A stretch of 64,000 nt of DNA, taken from [Phialemoniopsis] sp. UDSM-2020 (Eukaryota; Ascomycota; Sordariomycetes; Thyridiales; Thyridiaceae). Below are positions 1-12,015 of the stretch, piece after piece. The stretch covers positions 1,984,001-2,048,000 of the forward strand of contig JAEILZ010000008.1 of NCBI GenBank assembly GCA_018873225.1. Direction: 5' to 3'. Both the position numbers and the translations under genes were made by a program. The first letter of the stretch is position 1; each line of letters starts with the position of its first letter. Under the pieces are notes generated by a model. That model was not told the DNA's origin, did no database searches, and saw nothing but the letters and a program-made list of their open reading frames with translations.

Positions 1-2558
1 GGCCATTGCTCGCGTCTCCGACACCCTCCGCACCCACAATGACGGCCTTTCGACCTCGATCGCCGCCCTCGAGACCACGCAGGCCTACGGGCCGGACTCG
101 TCGCTCGAGCGCATGCAGTCGGCCCAGGCGGAGCTCGCCTCCCTCTTCCGCCGCATCGAGGGCGTGCGCTCCCGCGCCCTGCAGACCGAGCGCGACATCA
201 CCACCATGACGGCCGACATCAAGCGCCTCGACGGCACCAAGCGCAACCTCACGCTGTCCATGACGGCCCTCAAGCGCCTGCAGATGCTCACGACCGCGTA
301 CGAGCAGCTGCAGGGCCTGGCGCGGACCCGCCAGTACCGCGAGTGCGCGGGCCTCCTGCAGGCCGTCCTGCAGCTGATGCGCCACTTCAACAGCTACCGG
401 TCCATCGAGCAGATCGCCGTGCTGAGTCGCGGTGTCTCTGACCTGCAGCGCGAGCTGCTTGAGCAGGTCTGTGAGGACTTTGAGATGGCTTTCGCCAAGG
501 GTGAGGTGGGCCTGCGCCGACCTGTGCTGGTCGAGGCATGTCTCGTCATGGATGCGCTTGGTGACCAAGCTCGCTCAAGACTGGTGACCTGGTACGTCAA
601 CACGGAACTCCGGGAGTACCGTCAGGTCTTTCGGGGTAACGATGAGGCAGGTAGCTTGGACAACATCGGAAGAAGATACGCATGGTTCAAGCGTATGCTG
701 AAAACGCACGAGGACGAGCATGCTGCTATCTTCCCTCCTCACTGGAGGGTCAATGAGATGCTCGCCATGGCCTTCTGCGACGGCACCCGGGAGGACTTCA
801 AGGGTATCCTGGAGAGAAGCATGCGCAGAACAGACGGTCCCAAACTTGACGTCAATCTGCTGTTGAGCTGCCTACAGGAGACTATGGACTTTGAGCACGG
901 TCTTGAGAAGCGATTTGCAAGTGAGCTTCCGCGGGCTAGCATCGACACCTTGAGCTCGGCCGATGAGAGGACGCAGAGTTTCCACGGCTCGATTTCCGTC
1001 GCCTTTGAGCCCTACCTAAGCCTTTGGGTCGATGCTCAAGACAAGCAGCTGGCATCTCTTATTCCCAAGTACAGAAACCAGTCACTGATCCCAGAAGACG
1101 AGGAGTTCTCGCCTCAAGCAGTCATCCCCTCAGCCATCGAGCTGTTTCACTTTTACAAGATTACACTATCTCAGTGCGCTAAGCTCTCAACCGGTGATCG
1201 CCTATTAGATCTCGCAAATACGTTGGCCAGATATCTCGACGAGTACGCGAACCAGGTGCTGGATGGCTTCCTCAAAAGGGGAAGCCATCATGGGCCTTCA
1301 ATACAGGACATCATATTGGTGCTGAACACTGCGGACTTCTGGCACACAAATACTGAACAATTGGAAGAGAACATCAAGAAACGGATCGATCCAGAGCTTT
1401 CGTCCAAGGTCGACTTGTCGTCACAGTCGGACAATTTCATGCGTGTCGCCATGTCTGCGGTGCTCTCACTCGTAAACAAGGTCAAGATCGACTGCGAAGG
1501 AGCCTGGCGCGAGATGAAGAACACCAACTGGAGCAAGATGGAGAGCGTCAGCGACCACAGCTCCTACGTCGGCGAGCTTCTGAAGCATATCAATGACAAG
1601 GTGGCAGAGATACTTCCACTGGTAGTCAAGCACCAGTATGCCAGGGCATTTTGCGACAACCTCGTGGAGCAGATCGCTACGGCTTATATCGAAACTGTAG
1701 TGCTCTGCCGTCCTGTTTCCGAGGTTGCTGCTGAGCAGGTAGGTGCCGCGTCAGATACCTCTTCCTTGACAGACGCTAACACGTGTATAGATGCTGCTGG
1801 ATAAGTACGTCCTCACCAAGGACTTTGAAAAGCTTCTCTCCCACCAGAACCCTCCTTCATCAACAACAGATGCCAACGAAAAGGCCCCAGCCCCGCCTGC
1901 TGGCTTTGTCAAGCGTGTAAACCAGGCCATGGGGCGGATCGACCCCCTTCTCAAGACCTTACAGGTCCGGCCTTCTCCACCTGAAGGCTTGGTCCAGGCC
2001 TACCTCATTCATATCGGAGACCGCTCAGACACAAACTTCAAGAAGGTCCTCGAGCTCAAGGGGATTCGCAAGCTAGACCAGTCGCATCTCTTGGAGCTCT
2101 TCACCATCCACAGGGATGGCGCCTCAGGCCGCGACAAGCTGGTTCAGAACAGCCCATTATTGACGCCTCTCATGACTGGTAGCAGCACCGGCGTTGGCGG
2201 CGGCGCACTGGCCGGCGCAGGCTTCGTGAGCGCCGCTGCGAGCGGTGGAGCACAGGCCGCGAGGTTTGATGCTGCGGCGCTGGGAGAGCGGTTCCTCAAC
2301 GCTGCGAAGGAGGGAGTCGATAGGCTCGGATCGGGGTCGACGCCAGTGGGTGGTAGCAGCGGCGGTGGCGGCGCTTCTCCCGGCGGGGCGGGAGGAGGAT
2401 TGAGCGGTGAAAAGGGGGCAGCGGCCATCAATGAGAATCTCAGGGGCCTGGGCAAGTTCTTCACCAGAGAGGGAGGTTTCCAAGTGCCGTTCCGCAAGAG
2501 GGATGTCACGCCCACAGGGGGGCCAGGAACCCACGGTGGAGACGATGGGGGAAGGTAG
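1..2558 (+). CDS. VPS53: GARP complex subunit Vps53 (5' end outside window)
   Basis: Vps53 is a subunit of the GARP tether (Vps51-54), which captures endosome-derived vesicles at the trans-Golgi network. The reading frame is open from base 2, so the N-terminus lies upstream of the window. The exons are 2-1738 and 1791-2558, with a 52-nt intron (GTAGGT...TATAG) that joins in phase 0 (AAEQ then MLLDKYVL). The family hallmark is the N-terminal coiled coil and the following block LTTAYEQLQGLARTRQY, LLQAVLQLMRHF and YRSIEQIAVLSRGVSDLQ, at about 280-450 nt. The C-terminal 130 residues become Gly/Ser/Ala-rich and low in complexity, as in many filamentous-fungal Vps53 proteins. The 5' part is noticeably GC-rich at third positions. 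The assignment rests on recognising the conserved N-terminal block, and I see no competing family. Confidence 0.92.
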
Positions 2559-3911
2559 TAGTATGCAGTCCCTAGTGTTGGGTCGAGGAGGGGTTGAGAC
2601 TTGCCGGCATACGGTGTACGGGGGGGTTATGTAAGAAAAGAGATTGGATAGTCTTAGAAATGGAGAGCTGCGGCTAGGTATCAGCAGTCCATGATCAACG
2701 ACGCTTGGGCAGCCCCTTCACCGCTGGCGCCAGAGACGTGCCACGTTTTGTGTCGATTCGGCATTCGGGCAGCCGGGCCTGCGCAAAGAAGGAGAAGCGA
2801 TGCCGACGGAGTAGCCTTCCCCCTACCTCGGGAGGGAGGCCAGCCCGTCCTGCAGCCTCCTGTGTGATAATGCAGCGTGAGCCATGGCTTGACGCCGTCC
2901 CGCGTTTCCCCCTTTCCACGGCGATCTCCTAGCCATGTAGCAACGTTGTACAGGCACCCAAGCCACCAGATCACACTTCCCGGCTTCAGGAGAGGAGCGA
3001 GCGCCAAGGTGGTGGGGGCCCAAGCCAGGAGAGAAGGGAGCAAGTCCTGGCCTGCCTCGTGGCGTTCGTATCCGCCGACTAGTTCAAAAGACAACCCCGT
3101 CACATTTGGCCGAGCCGGTACCAAGCGCCATTGGCCCAACCGGTGCAGCGGAGAGGGAGGAGATTAGGGAGGGTGACGGAAGGTCTGGGTAGGGTGGCTT
3201 TGGCGGCGGCCGCCCGGTCCATGGGTATGGGCCGCCGTTGAGACACCCAGGCGCCGTTAATGTACCACGCAGGTTCCTAAACTACACACGCCGCCCCCCT
3301 GGGCGTCTATAGCACGGGACGCATATAGAATCAGGGTTTCCAACATACCAAGAGTTTTAGGCCCATCAGTCTCCGTTTAAGCATATGATTTGCGCGGTTG
3401 GGGACGATGGGGACACCTGCCCAAGTTGGCTGTGTGACATGTCATAGGGCTGAGAGACGAGGAGAGCGCGCGCCCGCCCTAGCGCCTGGGAATAACAAGA
3501 ACAGAGTGCTTTGGTGAGAAGTGGGTTTCCCAATAGTTGAAACAAAGCTTACATGCGTTGTCCTTTTCCCCCTCATGATCAGCTCTTGTGTCTTGGCTTG
3601 GTAGTTGCTGCAAGCAAGCTCTTGTGTGCCGGGAAATGCACTTATATCACGCACGCCATGATGAAAAGGGGTAGGCGATATGAAGATGAACAGGGACAGG
3701 GGCTCATCAACTCATCATCATTGATCATTTGTACCAATTCTTGCGCTTTCTAGATGCTATATTAAGAAACTTGGGAGACCTCCAGAGGTATTACGCTGAA
3801 ACCATTACTCAATACTAACGCGGAAAAACAAGGAGCCTGGCATCCAATGAAACTCCAAAAATGGCATCCAGTCCATGTCTTCATCAAAGCTTATGTACAT
3901 GTAATGTACAA
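2559..3911. other. intergenic, VPS53 to Zn2Cys6 regulator (convergent 3' ends)
   Basis: Both flanking genes end here, so this is 3'-flanking sequence. Short overlapping ORFs occur on both strands (up to 152 codons), but they have no recognisable motif and no consistent splice signals. I see no RNA gene or repeat. Confidence 0.6.
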
Positions 3912-5878
3912 TCATGACCCACTCAGCACCCAGTTCTCGAATGTGCTGCCTCCATGCTCCTGGAAGGGCTCATAGAACGGCATCTGGAATGCTGCCCCTG
4001 AATGGTGGTCCGAGATTGGCTGCGTGACTGGGAACAGTGCTTCAGTCCACACGGGCCCGGAACACTCGCCAATACTGGCGCCAGAAGCAGAGACTGCTGG
4101 CGGGGGGCAGTCACCCCCGTTCCCTGGTGTAGGTGGCAAATATGCAGCAGTGACATCCTTGATATCCGCGGCCAGCCTCTTGGCCAGGGGCCACACCTCC
4201 CCAAAGGTCTTGAGTATGCCAAAGGCAAAGTGCAGTTTCTCCCTGACGGTAGGGGTGTCGCAGCCTAGGAACACGCAGGCGTCAAGCAGCGCCAGGCATA
4301 CCCTTTCGACGATATGGATGCTTATGGGACATGCCGACGATGACGAGAGCGGAAAGGTAAAGACGTTGAGCAGGGCAGTGGCAGCGTGGAGTTCGGGTGG
4401 GCAGACGTTCCATGATGGTCCGACTTTGGCGTCCATTGTCACCGGCTGGCGGTCAAGAGGCCCGATGGCGAAGCCATCCAGAAGACTTAGATGCAACCTC
4501 TCAAATGGCTGGCGGAGTCTAATTCGCATTCTATGAGGGTTTATAGATTAGTCGCCTTGTACTATTATATCTGGGAGCGAAGTGTAGGCTTACTCCAATG
4601 CAAAGCAGATTCCAGAATAAAGCATCATATCGGGTGACCCGTCTGGACCGATCGCCTCTTTCTTCCATTTTGGGATGCGTACGAGCCAGTTGCTGATCTT
4701 CATATCGGCTCGAGTCACTTCGTCTTGCCACGGACCTTCGGCGTAAAGATGTAATGGGAGGGCGACTTCGGCGATTAACCTGCAGAGGTCGATCACGTAC
4801 GTCCAGGATGAAAATGTCGGTTCTTCCACCGGATCGCGGCTGTCATATTCAGCCAGTGAGACAGCAAAGGAAGGGATATGCTAACCTCGGGTTAGCAGGT
4901 GTCCACGCGCTGAGAATTTGCGCGTTAGTATGCACTTACCCCTGATTGATATTCCCATTCCTCACAGGGAAGGTCTACCGTCGTGGAAGCATTGAGGAGT
5001 GAGAAAGTCTGTAGGTTGTCGTGTGTTGCGCGAATGCAATCTGCCATGTAGAGAATCCACCAGGTTCTTCGATAGCTTTCTGCGACGACCAAGTCGGGTT
5101 CACTGTCGGCAAATGCCTTGTGCTGCAGGCCGATTTCCATTGCTATCTGGATCGCGCGATCTAACCAGATGCTTCGCAGCTCGGGCTTGTCCTCGCCTAT
5201 TGCCGTGTATGACAATAGGACCAATGCTTGAACCGTGAAGGCATTCATTGGCAGTTGGCCGAACGATTTGTTGTATACGGCTTCTCGCAGCTCGTCCGTA
5301 GATATAGAAGGTTCGTAGAGTGATGCCGCATAGATGCAGACACTCACAAGGAAGTGAAGTTCCGTCGTGTCCTTGGCGAGTTGCGCCATCATGTATGGTT
5401 TAGGGAGAAGCCAGGGGAAGTTGGCATAGCATCTTGAGTAGAATGCGTCCAAAAGTAGAGCTACTGCGCCCGACGGTGAAGAGGTTGGCCTCAGAGTCTT
5501 CGTCAGGGACCAGCCGGACGGCATATTGTTGTTCAGGAAGCGGATCGGCACATCGACAGTCGACAACTGGCTTACAGGCCAGAGACTTGGGCCGCGGGCT
5601 GAATGTGGGAGTTTGTCGGCGATCATACTTCTTTTCTTCGCGTCTCGAATTCCGCGCCTCGACTTGGCGTAGAAGCAAGGCTTCTGCTCCGCCTGGCAGC
5701 GCAGGCACGTTGGCATCGTGGCATCGCACTTGATATGCTTAGAGCGACAGGGAACACAAGCCAGAGAAACTCGGATGCCGGCTTTGGATTTGTTGATCTG
5801 CTGGTCTGCGATAGGGGACGAGTCTCTACTATCGGCAGCAGTCTCAGAGGACTTGTCTGACCCGGGAGAGGTACTCAT
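3912..5878 (-). CDS. Zn(II)2Cys6 fungal transcription factor
   Basis: The exons are complement 5878-4940, 4880-4594 and 4530-3912. Donors are GTAAGT and GTAAGC, acceptors are TTAG and ATAG, and the branch sites CTGCTAAC and GACTAATC sit just upstream of the acceptors. The phases join cleanly to give 614 residues. The zinc cluster uses C41, C44, C51, C58, C61 and C68 (CX2CX6CX6CX2CX6C) and starts ACVPCRSKHIKC. The middle part, with LLLDAFYSRCYANFPWLLPK and later RRTWWILYMADC, is typical of the fungal-specific transcription factor domain (PF04082 type), so it should be a nuclear DNA-binding regulator. The start is the first ATG in frame (5878); a longer reading frame upstream begins only at a TTG. 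The target pathway cannot be told from sequence, and no adjacent biosynthetic genes suggest one. Confidence 0.88.
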
Positions 5879-8800
5879 CGCAAAAGCTAGCTGGGTTGCA
5901 CAAGTAGAAGTGAGGCAAGGGTAAATCGTAGCGTGCTGTTGAAAAGAAGACAATTGCCTAGAGAACAAGAGTGATCATCAGGTTTGGAGGCTATCACGTC
6001 TAGACGCGATGAAGACGAGTTTAAGAATGGCGGCGAGATAACCACGATGACTGCATCGTAGCCGAGCTCGAGGCCTCTTTTATTGTTCTAGAGAGAGAAG
6101 CTCCTGCAGGGTCTGGTACAGAAACGACATACGGCGGTCTTGGCACGGTGAAGGGGGGGTAACATTGGGGAGTTGGGGTACAAAGGCGATACAAGCCACG
6201 ATCTTCGAGCCAGGGTTTTGTTACGCTGGGAACAAGACAGCGGCTGACACTCCGCATCTTGATTAGCCCTACTCCCAGCATCTGGCGGTCTCCATTCGGG
6301 ATCACCGCATGCCAAGCATGCTCAACTCGACAGGCCTTGCCCGTCCCTTCACGATGTGAATTGCATATGGACGAAGAGTGGCGGCGGGAGAGTCTAGTCA
6401 TCGACTCATTGCAGATTCACCAACGTGAAACCAAATCATCGTTCAGTATGAAGTCCCCTGTATGATGATGACAAAAAGTCTCTCAACGGGTGACAAACGG
6501 AGTCGAGGACTGGTCCCCACCGTTGGCAGTGGTGGAAAAGGCTTTCTTGCACAAAGTTGATACTGGAGTTGGAAAACGGCTTTCTATCGGCCGGCCTGAA
6601 CAGTCAAGACGGTGCATAATCGCACCAAATGTCTATGAAATGCAAATGTATTGGCTGCAAAGGGCCGATGAACGAAATAGAAGGTGCAAATGACAACGAT
6701 GCACGTCAAGCGCCCAGTTTCGGGGGCTTGGATGAAGACAGGTCAATGAGAACACGAACGGATCCCCCGCCCTGGGGAGATGAACACGGGGAAGGCTCAG
6801 ATCGTGATGTAACAAGAGGATAAACAAAGGGAATATCGCCGGCATGAGGAGAGCAAAGATCAAAGCCGGGGTAGTATCAAGGCGTACTGATCAAGCTTCC
6901 GGGAAGCCGTGATGGAATCAGCCTTATGGAAAGGAAAGGGACCAGAGAAAACGGACGTAGTGAACGACATGCCAAGAATCGCAAGCGGCCGTCGGTTTCA
7001 TCTGGCTAAAAGAGCCCATCTTACCTCGCCTGGGAATGGCGCGAGCCTGAAGAAGCCCACTTGAGCGAGAGTGAGAGAGTAGAGCAACTCGGTGTTACTG
7101 GGGATGCAGCTCGATAGAAAATTTCGAACAACATTCAGAGGAGAGACAAGGGTAGACGATGACATAAAGTGCTTATTTTTGGCGACAGTGCTTATCAAGA
7201 CTGGAGAGGCATGGAGATTGGCTGCTGGCTTGTGAAGGCTGGCCGCGATGGGTTACCAGAGGATGCTTGGCACTCAGCGAAACGGTGAGCAAACGGCCGG
7301 GGCACTGGTAGGTGCATCCAGCGACATGCAGCACAATATGCAGAGCACTTTTACTGCAAGAGCAAAGATGGCCAGCTGTTGATGCAGCCGTCTGGTCGTG
7401 GTGTGTGTACGACTCCAGGACTTTGATCGGGCACTCGGGCACTACCCGGGCTCTTGTTCCAGCAGCGTCTCTCCGACAAGAAAAAGGAAGGTCGGAGTTT
7501 GTGCGGGATGGCCACAGAAGGGTTGGGAAGGGTTGGGATGCGCACAGAATGCATCGCGTAAGCCCCAACCCTTGCACACGTCAATATGTGCACCGTGCAG
7601 GCCGCAGATATCCCAGCATTACCAGCATCAAACGGCAGAATGGACGTGGGCGACCCGGCGCCCTACCCGGGTGCTGTACCCGGGAGAAACCCCACTCCTC
7701 GAAAGACCCAACGGTCGGTGCATGCATCCCAGTACTTTGCCAGTACCTCGAGGGCGAGCAGGGGAGTGTTGACGTCTTGATAGGAGCACAGGGGCCTATC
7801 CCTGGCTTGCCTCTCCTCCATGATTTGGAACCTGGCGGCGGGTCGGCACGGCCAGAGTAGCAGTGATCACTTGACGAGATCGAGAAGAAACAGGGCGCAT
7901 CAAGGTTTGTGCATGGTGATCTGACTAACAGACCAGCAGGCGGAGCAGCAAAAGCTTCATTGACGTAACGTCTCTGGATAGGGCAGTAGCCTTTTCCTCG
8001 CACCGCCACTTGAATGAGATACAGTTGGCATCTCCAGGAGCTTTCCGTAAGCATGTTCTGAGCGACTAGATGATGGCGTCTTCTCTGCACCGTTGAGCTG
8101 ACGTCTAAGCGACGCCTCCAAGATGAGCCCACCGGAGATGCTTGCTGTTAGCTAATTAGCCCCGTACAGACCCAAGGGCAGAGCCAGCCCTACGGCAAAG
8201 GGAACCGGCAAGTCGGTAGCATGGAAGCGAAACCTTGCACCATGTCCAGCACGCGGTCTTGTCCGGAGGTGGAGGGCTTCGCCTCCAACCCTGTCGTTGC
8301 GGTGAAGGGACCTGGTGCCATTGCACTGGTCTGAGTGAAGCCATCATTGGCTGTCAGACTCCGTTATCCGGGGCCTTAATCAACCATCGTGGTTAGCGCG
8401 GCAGAGGACGACAGCTGAGACCAGGGATGTCAATGCATCTCTGAACCGTCCAAACCATGTCCCCTGACGATGGTACCAGAGTAACACCGAGAACACTAAA
8501 GTCTCATCTCTTGCGCTTGTCGCAATGCATGATAACGTCGGCACTTGGTCCGCTTTGGGGGCGGCCGCTGAGGCTGTCTCCTGTCTCCTGCGCTTGTTCC
8601 CCCCAGAAGAGAAGCCCGACGTATTGGCTGAGCTCCCTCATTGGCGCCAACTCGCAGCTCTCTGGTAAGCGTCAAGAACACCGCCAAAGTCTTGTCTCAG
8701 CCCTATGACACTGGGGGCAGTGAGAGATGAAGGCATGTGAAAGTAACGTTAGGAGCGGGGTTGAAAACACTGTATGCACGTTCGCTGGCTCGTCCGCAGA

Positions 8801-9740
8801 TGGGTCTCAATGCGAGCATCGCCATGTCCGTGTAGCGTCATTGCCGAATACGACGTTTGGACTCTCAATTATTGTCCGCAGTCAAAAGTGCGCCATCGAC
8901 CAGAGAGTATGAATCGCGTCAGATCATGCTGGCGTCGAAAAGTGTCGGTGTCTGAAACTGGAAAGGAACACTCATACCCCAGATCTACGGGGCTTGGAAT
9001 ATTATCGCCCAGGAGGAGGGGCAGGGAGAAGAGTAAAGTAAGCGGCATGTATGCGGGAAACGTTTACGTCAGCGGTAGAAATGATAGCAGGTACGCGCTG
9101 CCAAGCGACAAGGACGCCTAGAGCCATAGCGAGTCTGCATTAGACGAGTTTGAATACATCGCACATTCTCCTCGCGATTTCTCCGTTGTACAAGCGCAAG
9201 TAATAGACAAACCGGAATTGCTCCATGGCTGCTTTGGAGAGTTTCACAGCACTCAGTAAGTGAACGGGGTAGTACTGATAAGTTGAGGTGTTATTAGACG
9301 GTTACACTTCAATATTGATGTGTAAAGAACCACGATTTTGAATTGTACTTTAAATTCAACAGCGGTATCGATTTCACTAAATTCAAGATAGGATCATCCT
9401 GACGGCCAAGCATGATCAGATCATTCGATTTCGATATGATCAGTGAGTGGTACTGGAGCCATTGAGTTTGGCTGTCACTGTAGTGCATCAGGTGGCCCAA
9501 GCTTCTTAGCAGCCGAGGTCCCCCAGACCGCGGGTAGCACTGACGCACAGCTGGATCCCGCGAGTCACGCCTCAACTATTCCAGCTTAGACATCACTCTT
9601 TCACAAGCCAATTCTCAACCAACCACGCACGCCACGATATCGCTTTCTTCGCCTCTCTTGTCGAGCAACGGGGCTAATTCTTTACTTCTGCGCGCGTAGG
9701 TCCTGGAATCCTTGGTTCGAGGATACCAAATGCTCCTCCA
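5879..9740. other. long intergenic region before PEX2
   Basis: It holds the 5' flank of the minus-strand regulator and the promoter side of PEX2. Opposed ORFs of about 180 codons at 7312-7860 (+) and 7581-8132 (-) overlap each other, are low in information and have no family motif, so I do not call them. TACCCGGG occurs three times between 7443 and 7684. No tRNA or transposon was recognised. Confidence 0.55.
9513..9518. promoter_or_regulatory. candidate FarA/CTF1-type CCGAGG site upstream of PEX2
   Basis: CCGAGG, the reverse complement of CCTCGG, lies about 220 bp before the PEX2 start codon. In Aspergillus nidulans the FarA/FarB regulators use CCTCGG cores to induce fatty-acid oxidation and peroxisome genes. 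A hexamer is short and could occur by chance, so this is a suggestion only. Confidence 0.3.
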
Positions 9741-11264
9741 ATGACCTCGACCACTCCCACCTTCGCTCAGGCGCAACAACGCCTCGCTGCGCGCCGCCAA
9801 GCTCGCGAAGCCGAAGCCCAAGCCCGAATCGCTGCTCAACAGTCTGCATCTCGCCTACGTGCTTCCATTGCCTCGCATCAGTCGCCCCTGGTGCGCCGGC
9901 TCGGCGGCTCCGCCCTTTCAGCCTGGGATGCCATCTCCTCGCGAGAGGGAACTAGACCCGCCTTCCGCGTGGGCCAGGTCGATGCGGAGCTCCTCGACGA
10001 AGAATTGATAGAACTGCTGCGGAACCAAGTTGGCGATGCTCTGAAATACTTTGGTGGCCATGGTGGCCAAGCGAACGGCGGGCTTAAGGACGAGTGGTCC
10101 TCTGAAATACTCCTCCTGCTCCGGGCGGTGCTGTTCAAATTGACCATCTGGGATCACGACGCGACCTACGGTGCGGCTCTACAAAATCTCAAGTACACCG
10201 ACGCACGCCATACCGGGCCCGTACTCGCGCCGCCAACAAGATGGCAAAAATCCATCTACGGACTCGTCACAGTCGGGGGCAAGTATGCCTGGAGCAAGTG
10301 GGAAGATTGGCTACTGGACCAAGATAATGGCTACGATGAGCCAAGCCCGAGAGTCAAGACGCTGTCACGATTCACATCGATGGCTTCGTCGACGCACGCT
10401 GTCGCCGCTTTCGCTTCCTTCTTGGTATTCTTGCTCAATGGCAGATACCGGACGCTGCTCGACCGAGTATTGCGCATACGGCTTGCACCCCCCACTAGTC
10501 AAGTCAGCCGTGAAGTGTCCTTTGAGTACCTCAATCGCCAACTAGTGTGGCATGCCTTTACCGAATTCTTACTCTTTGTCCTCCCTCTCGTCGGCATCAA
10601 CCGATGGCGGAGGTGGATCATGCGCACATGGCGCAAGACGAAGGACATTGTCTCCAGTGGCGCTACAGCCGCCGCCGCGGATGAAAAGAAGGGAGAATTT
10701 GCTTTCTTGCCAGAAAGGACCTGCGCTATCTGTTATCAAGACCAGAATAGCGCCACATCAGAGGCTGAGGTCCTCGCCGCGGCGGCATCCAGTGGCGTGG
10801 TGGGGTCTGCGCAGACCGACATCACCAACCCTTACGAAACTGTACCTTGCGGCTGCGTCTACTGCTTCGTCTGTTTGGCAACGCGGCTCGAGCGTGAAGA
10901 GGGCGAGGGCTGGACCTGCCTGAGGTGCGGTGAGATTGTCAAGGAATGCAAGCCTTGGAGCGGAGACGTCCTTGAACCACCCAGCAAGTCACCTACGGCT
11001 AAGACGGTCGGCTTTGCAGACGATGTCAAGGTAGCAGTCTCAGCAAACGTATCTACTCGTGGCGCAGACGAGGGCGAGCCGGAAGTGGATCATGTCACTA
11101 ACGAAGTTGATCATCCTGTCGCGGAGGAAGATGATGTTGAGCCAGATGCCAGCAGAGAGGTTGGCGGTGGTGCTGAGACATCTGACAGCACAGACGGCGA
11201 TACCGACTCGGAGATCTATGAGGAGGAGGAAGATGAACTCAACGACGATGGTTTCGAAGACTAG
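9741..11264 (+). CDS. PEX2: Peroxin PEX2, peroxisomal RING E3 ligase subunit
   Basis: This is an intronless gene of 507 residues. PEX2 is an integral peroxisomal membrane protein that forms, with PEX10 and PEX12, the RING ubiquitin-ligase complex needed for recycling the import receptor PEX5. The N-terminal Pex2/Pex12 region runs from about residue 45 to 300, with RNQVGDALKYFGGH, a membrane-buried central part (YLNRQLVWHAFTEFLLFVLP) and an Arg/Trp-rich stretch after it. The C-terminal RING starts at C328 (CAICYQ), continues with CGCVYCFVCL and ends CLRCGE. Between the first and second cysteine pairs there is a longer Ala/Ser-rich insertion than in a minimal RING. The last 100 residues form a strongly acidic Asp/Glu tail. 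The start ATG follows a pyrimidine-rich leader (CTCCTCCAATG). Confidence 0.9.
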   Translation: MTSTTPTFAQAQQRLAARRQAREAEAQARIAAQQSASRLRASIASHQSPLVRRLGGSALSAWDAISSREGTRPAFRVGQVDAELLDEELIELLRNQVGDALKYFGGHGGQANGGLKDEWSSEILLLLRAVLFKLTIWDHDATYGAALQNLKYTDARHTGPVLAPPTRWQKSIYGLVTVGGKYAWSKWEDWLLDQDNGYDEPSPRVKTLSRFTSMASSTHAVAAFASFLVFLLNGRYRTLLDRVLRIRLAPPTSQVSREVSFEYLNRQLVWHAFTEFLLFVLPLVGINRWRRWIMRTWRKTKDIVSSGATAAAADEKKGEFAFLPERTCAICYQDQNSATSEAEVLAAAASSGVVGSAQTDITNPYETVPCGCVYCFVCLATRLEREEGEGWTCLRCGEIVKECKPWSGDVLEPPSKSPTAKTVGFADDVKVAVSANVSTRGADEGEPEVDHVTNEVDHPVAEEDDVEPDASREVGGGAETSDSTDGDTDSEIYEEEEDELNDDGFED

Positions 11265-12015
11265 GATTCTGTGAAGTGGCGTTGACGGACAGTGACGGTG
11301 ACGAGCGAGATTTGAATGATACCCGGCGTTGACTGAAGAGGATGTACGGATCGGTGCTTGTATGATGAGGAGATGGTAAAGTAAACTGTGTAAACCAATA
11401 CAACCATAAAGAGTCAGCTGTAAGAGCAGATGATTCGGACTTGCAGTACACTTACGTGCCGTACCAGTTGGCCTGTCGGTTGCGATTGAGGGTGCACAAG
11501 TCAACCCGAGAAAGTGGTTATGACGTTACAGGGTCATTCGCGACGATCGGTACCAGCCTTCAGGGCCGTCCCTAGCGGCCCAAGGGGTGAGCTCCACTAA
11601 CCTTGTGTCATTATTCAGGGTCCATTCGCGCTAAAAGCTTGTGATAGGGTGCCCAGAGATCGGAGACCAACAACATCAATAGCCGGCGGTACTCGAATTC
11701 TCGAGTCCACTCTTCCTCCCAACTTTATGCCCGACCATCCAGTCAAGCGGAAAGACCGCCTCTGCCGTTTCATCGGCACGACGCAAGGCGGTTCACAAGC
11801 AACTTGCCCAGACATTACACATTATACAAAGAGCTCTTCGAGTGTAGGAGGAAACCCATCCTAGGCTTCCAGGGAGCGGATAATCTCACTGCGTTTCTAC
11901 GAAGAGCGGTGATACGGGCCACAGACCGAGCTGGCAGCGCCCCGGAGGCTCCGGGCTTTGAAACAACCGACAAGTCACTGGCCTCGCAACTCAATCCCAC
12001 AGACAACATAGCGCG
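11265..12015. other. intergenic, PEX2 to membrane-protein gene
   Basis: Contains the PEX2 3' flank and the promoter of the next plus-strand gene. I see no supportable gene or RNA in it. Confidence 0.6.

Noticed and set aside
7312..8132. Opposed ORFs of about 180 codons on both strands
   Set aside because: They overlap each other, lack motifs and splice signals, and sit in a GC-rich gene-free region.
9700..9740. GGTTCGA box near PEX2 resembling a tRNA B box
   Set aside because: No matching A box or acceptor stem; it is part of the PEX2 leader. Other GGTTCGA-like sites in the window failed the same test.
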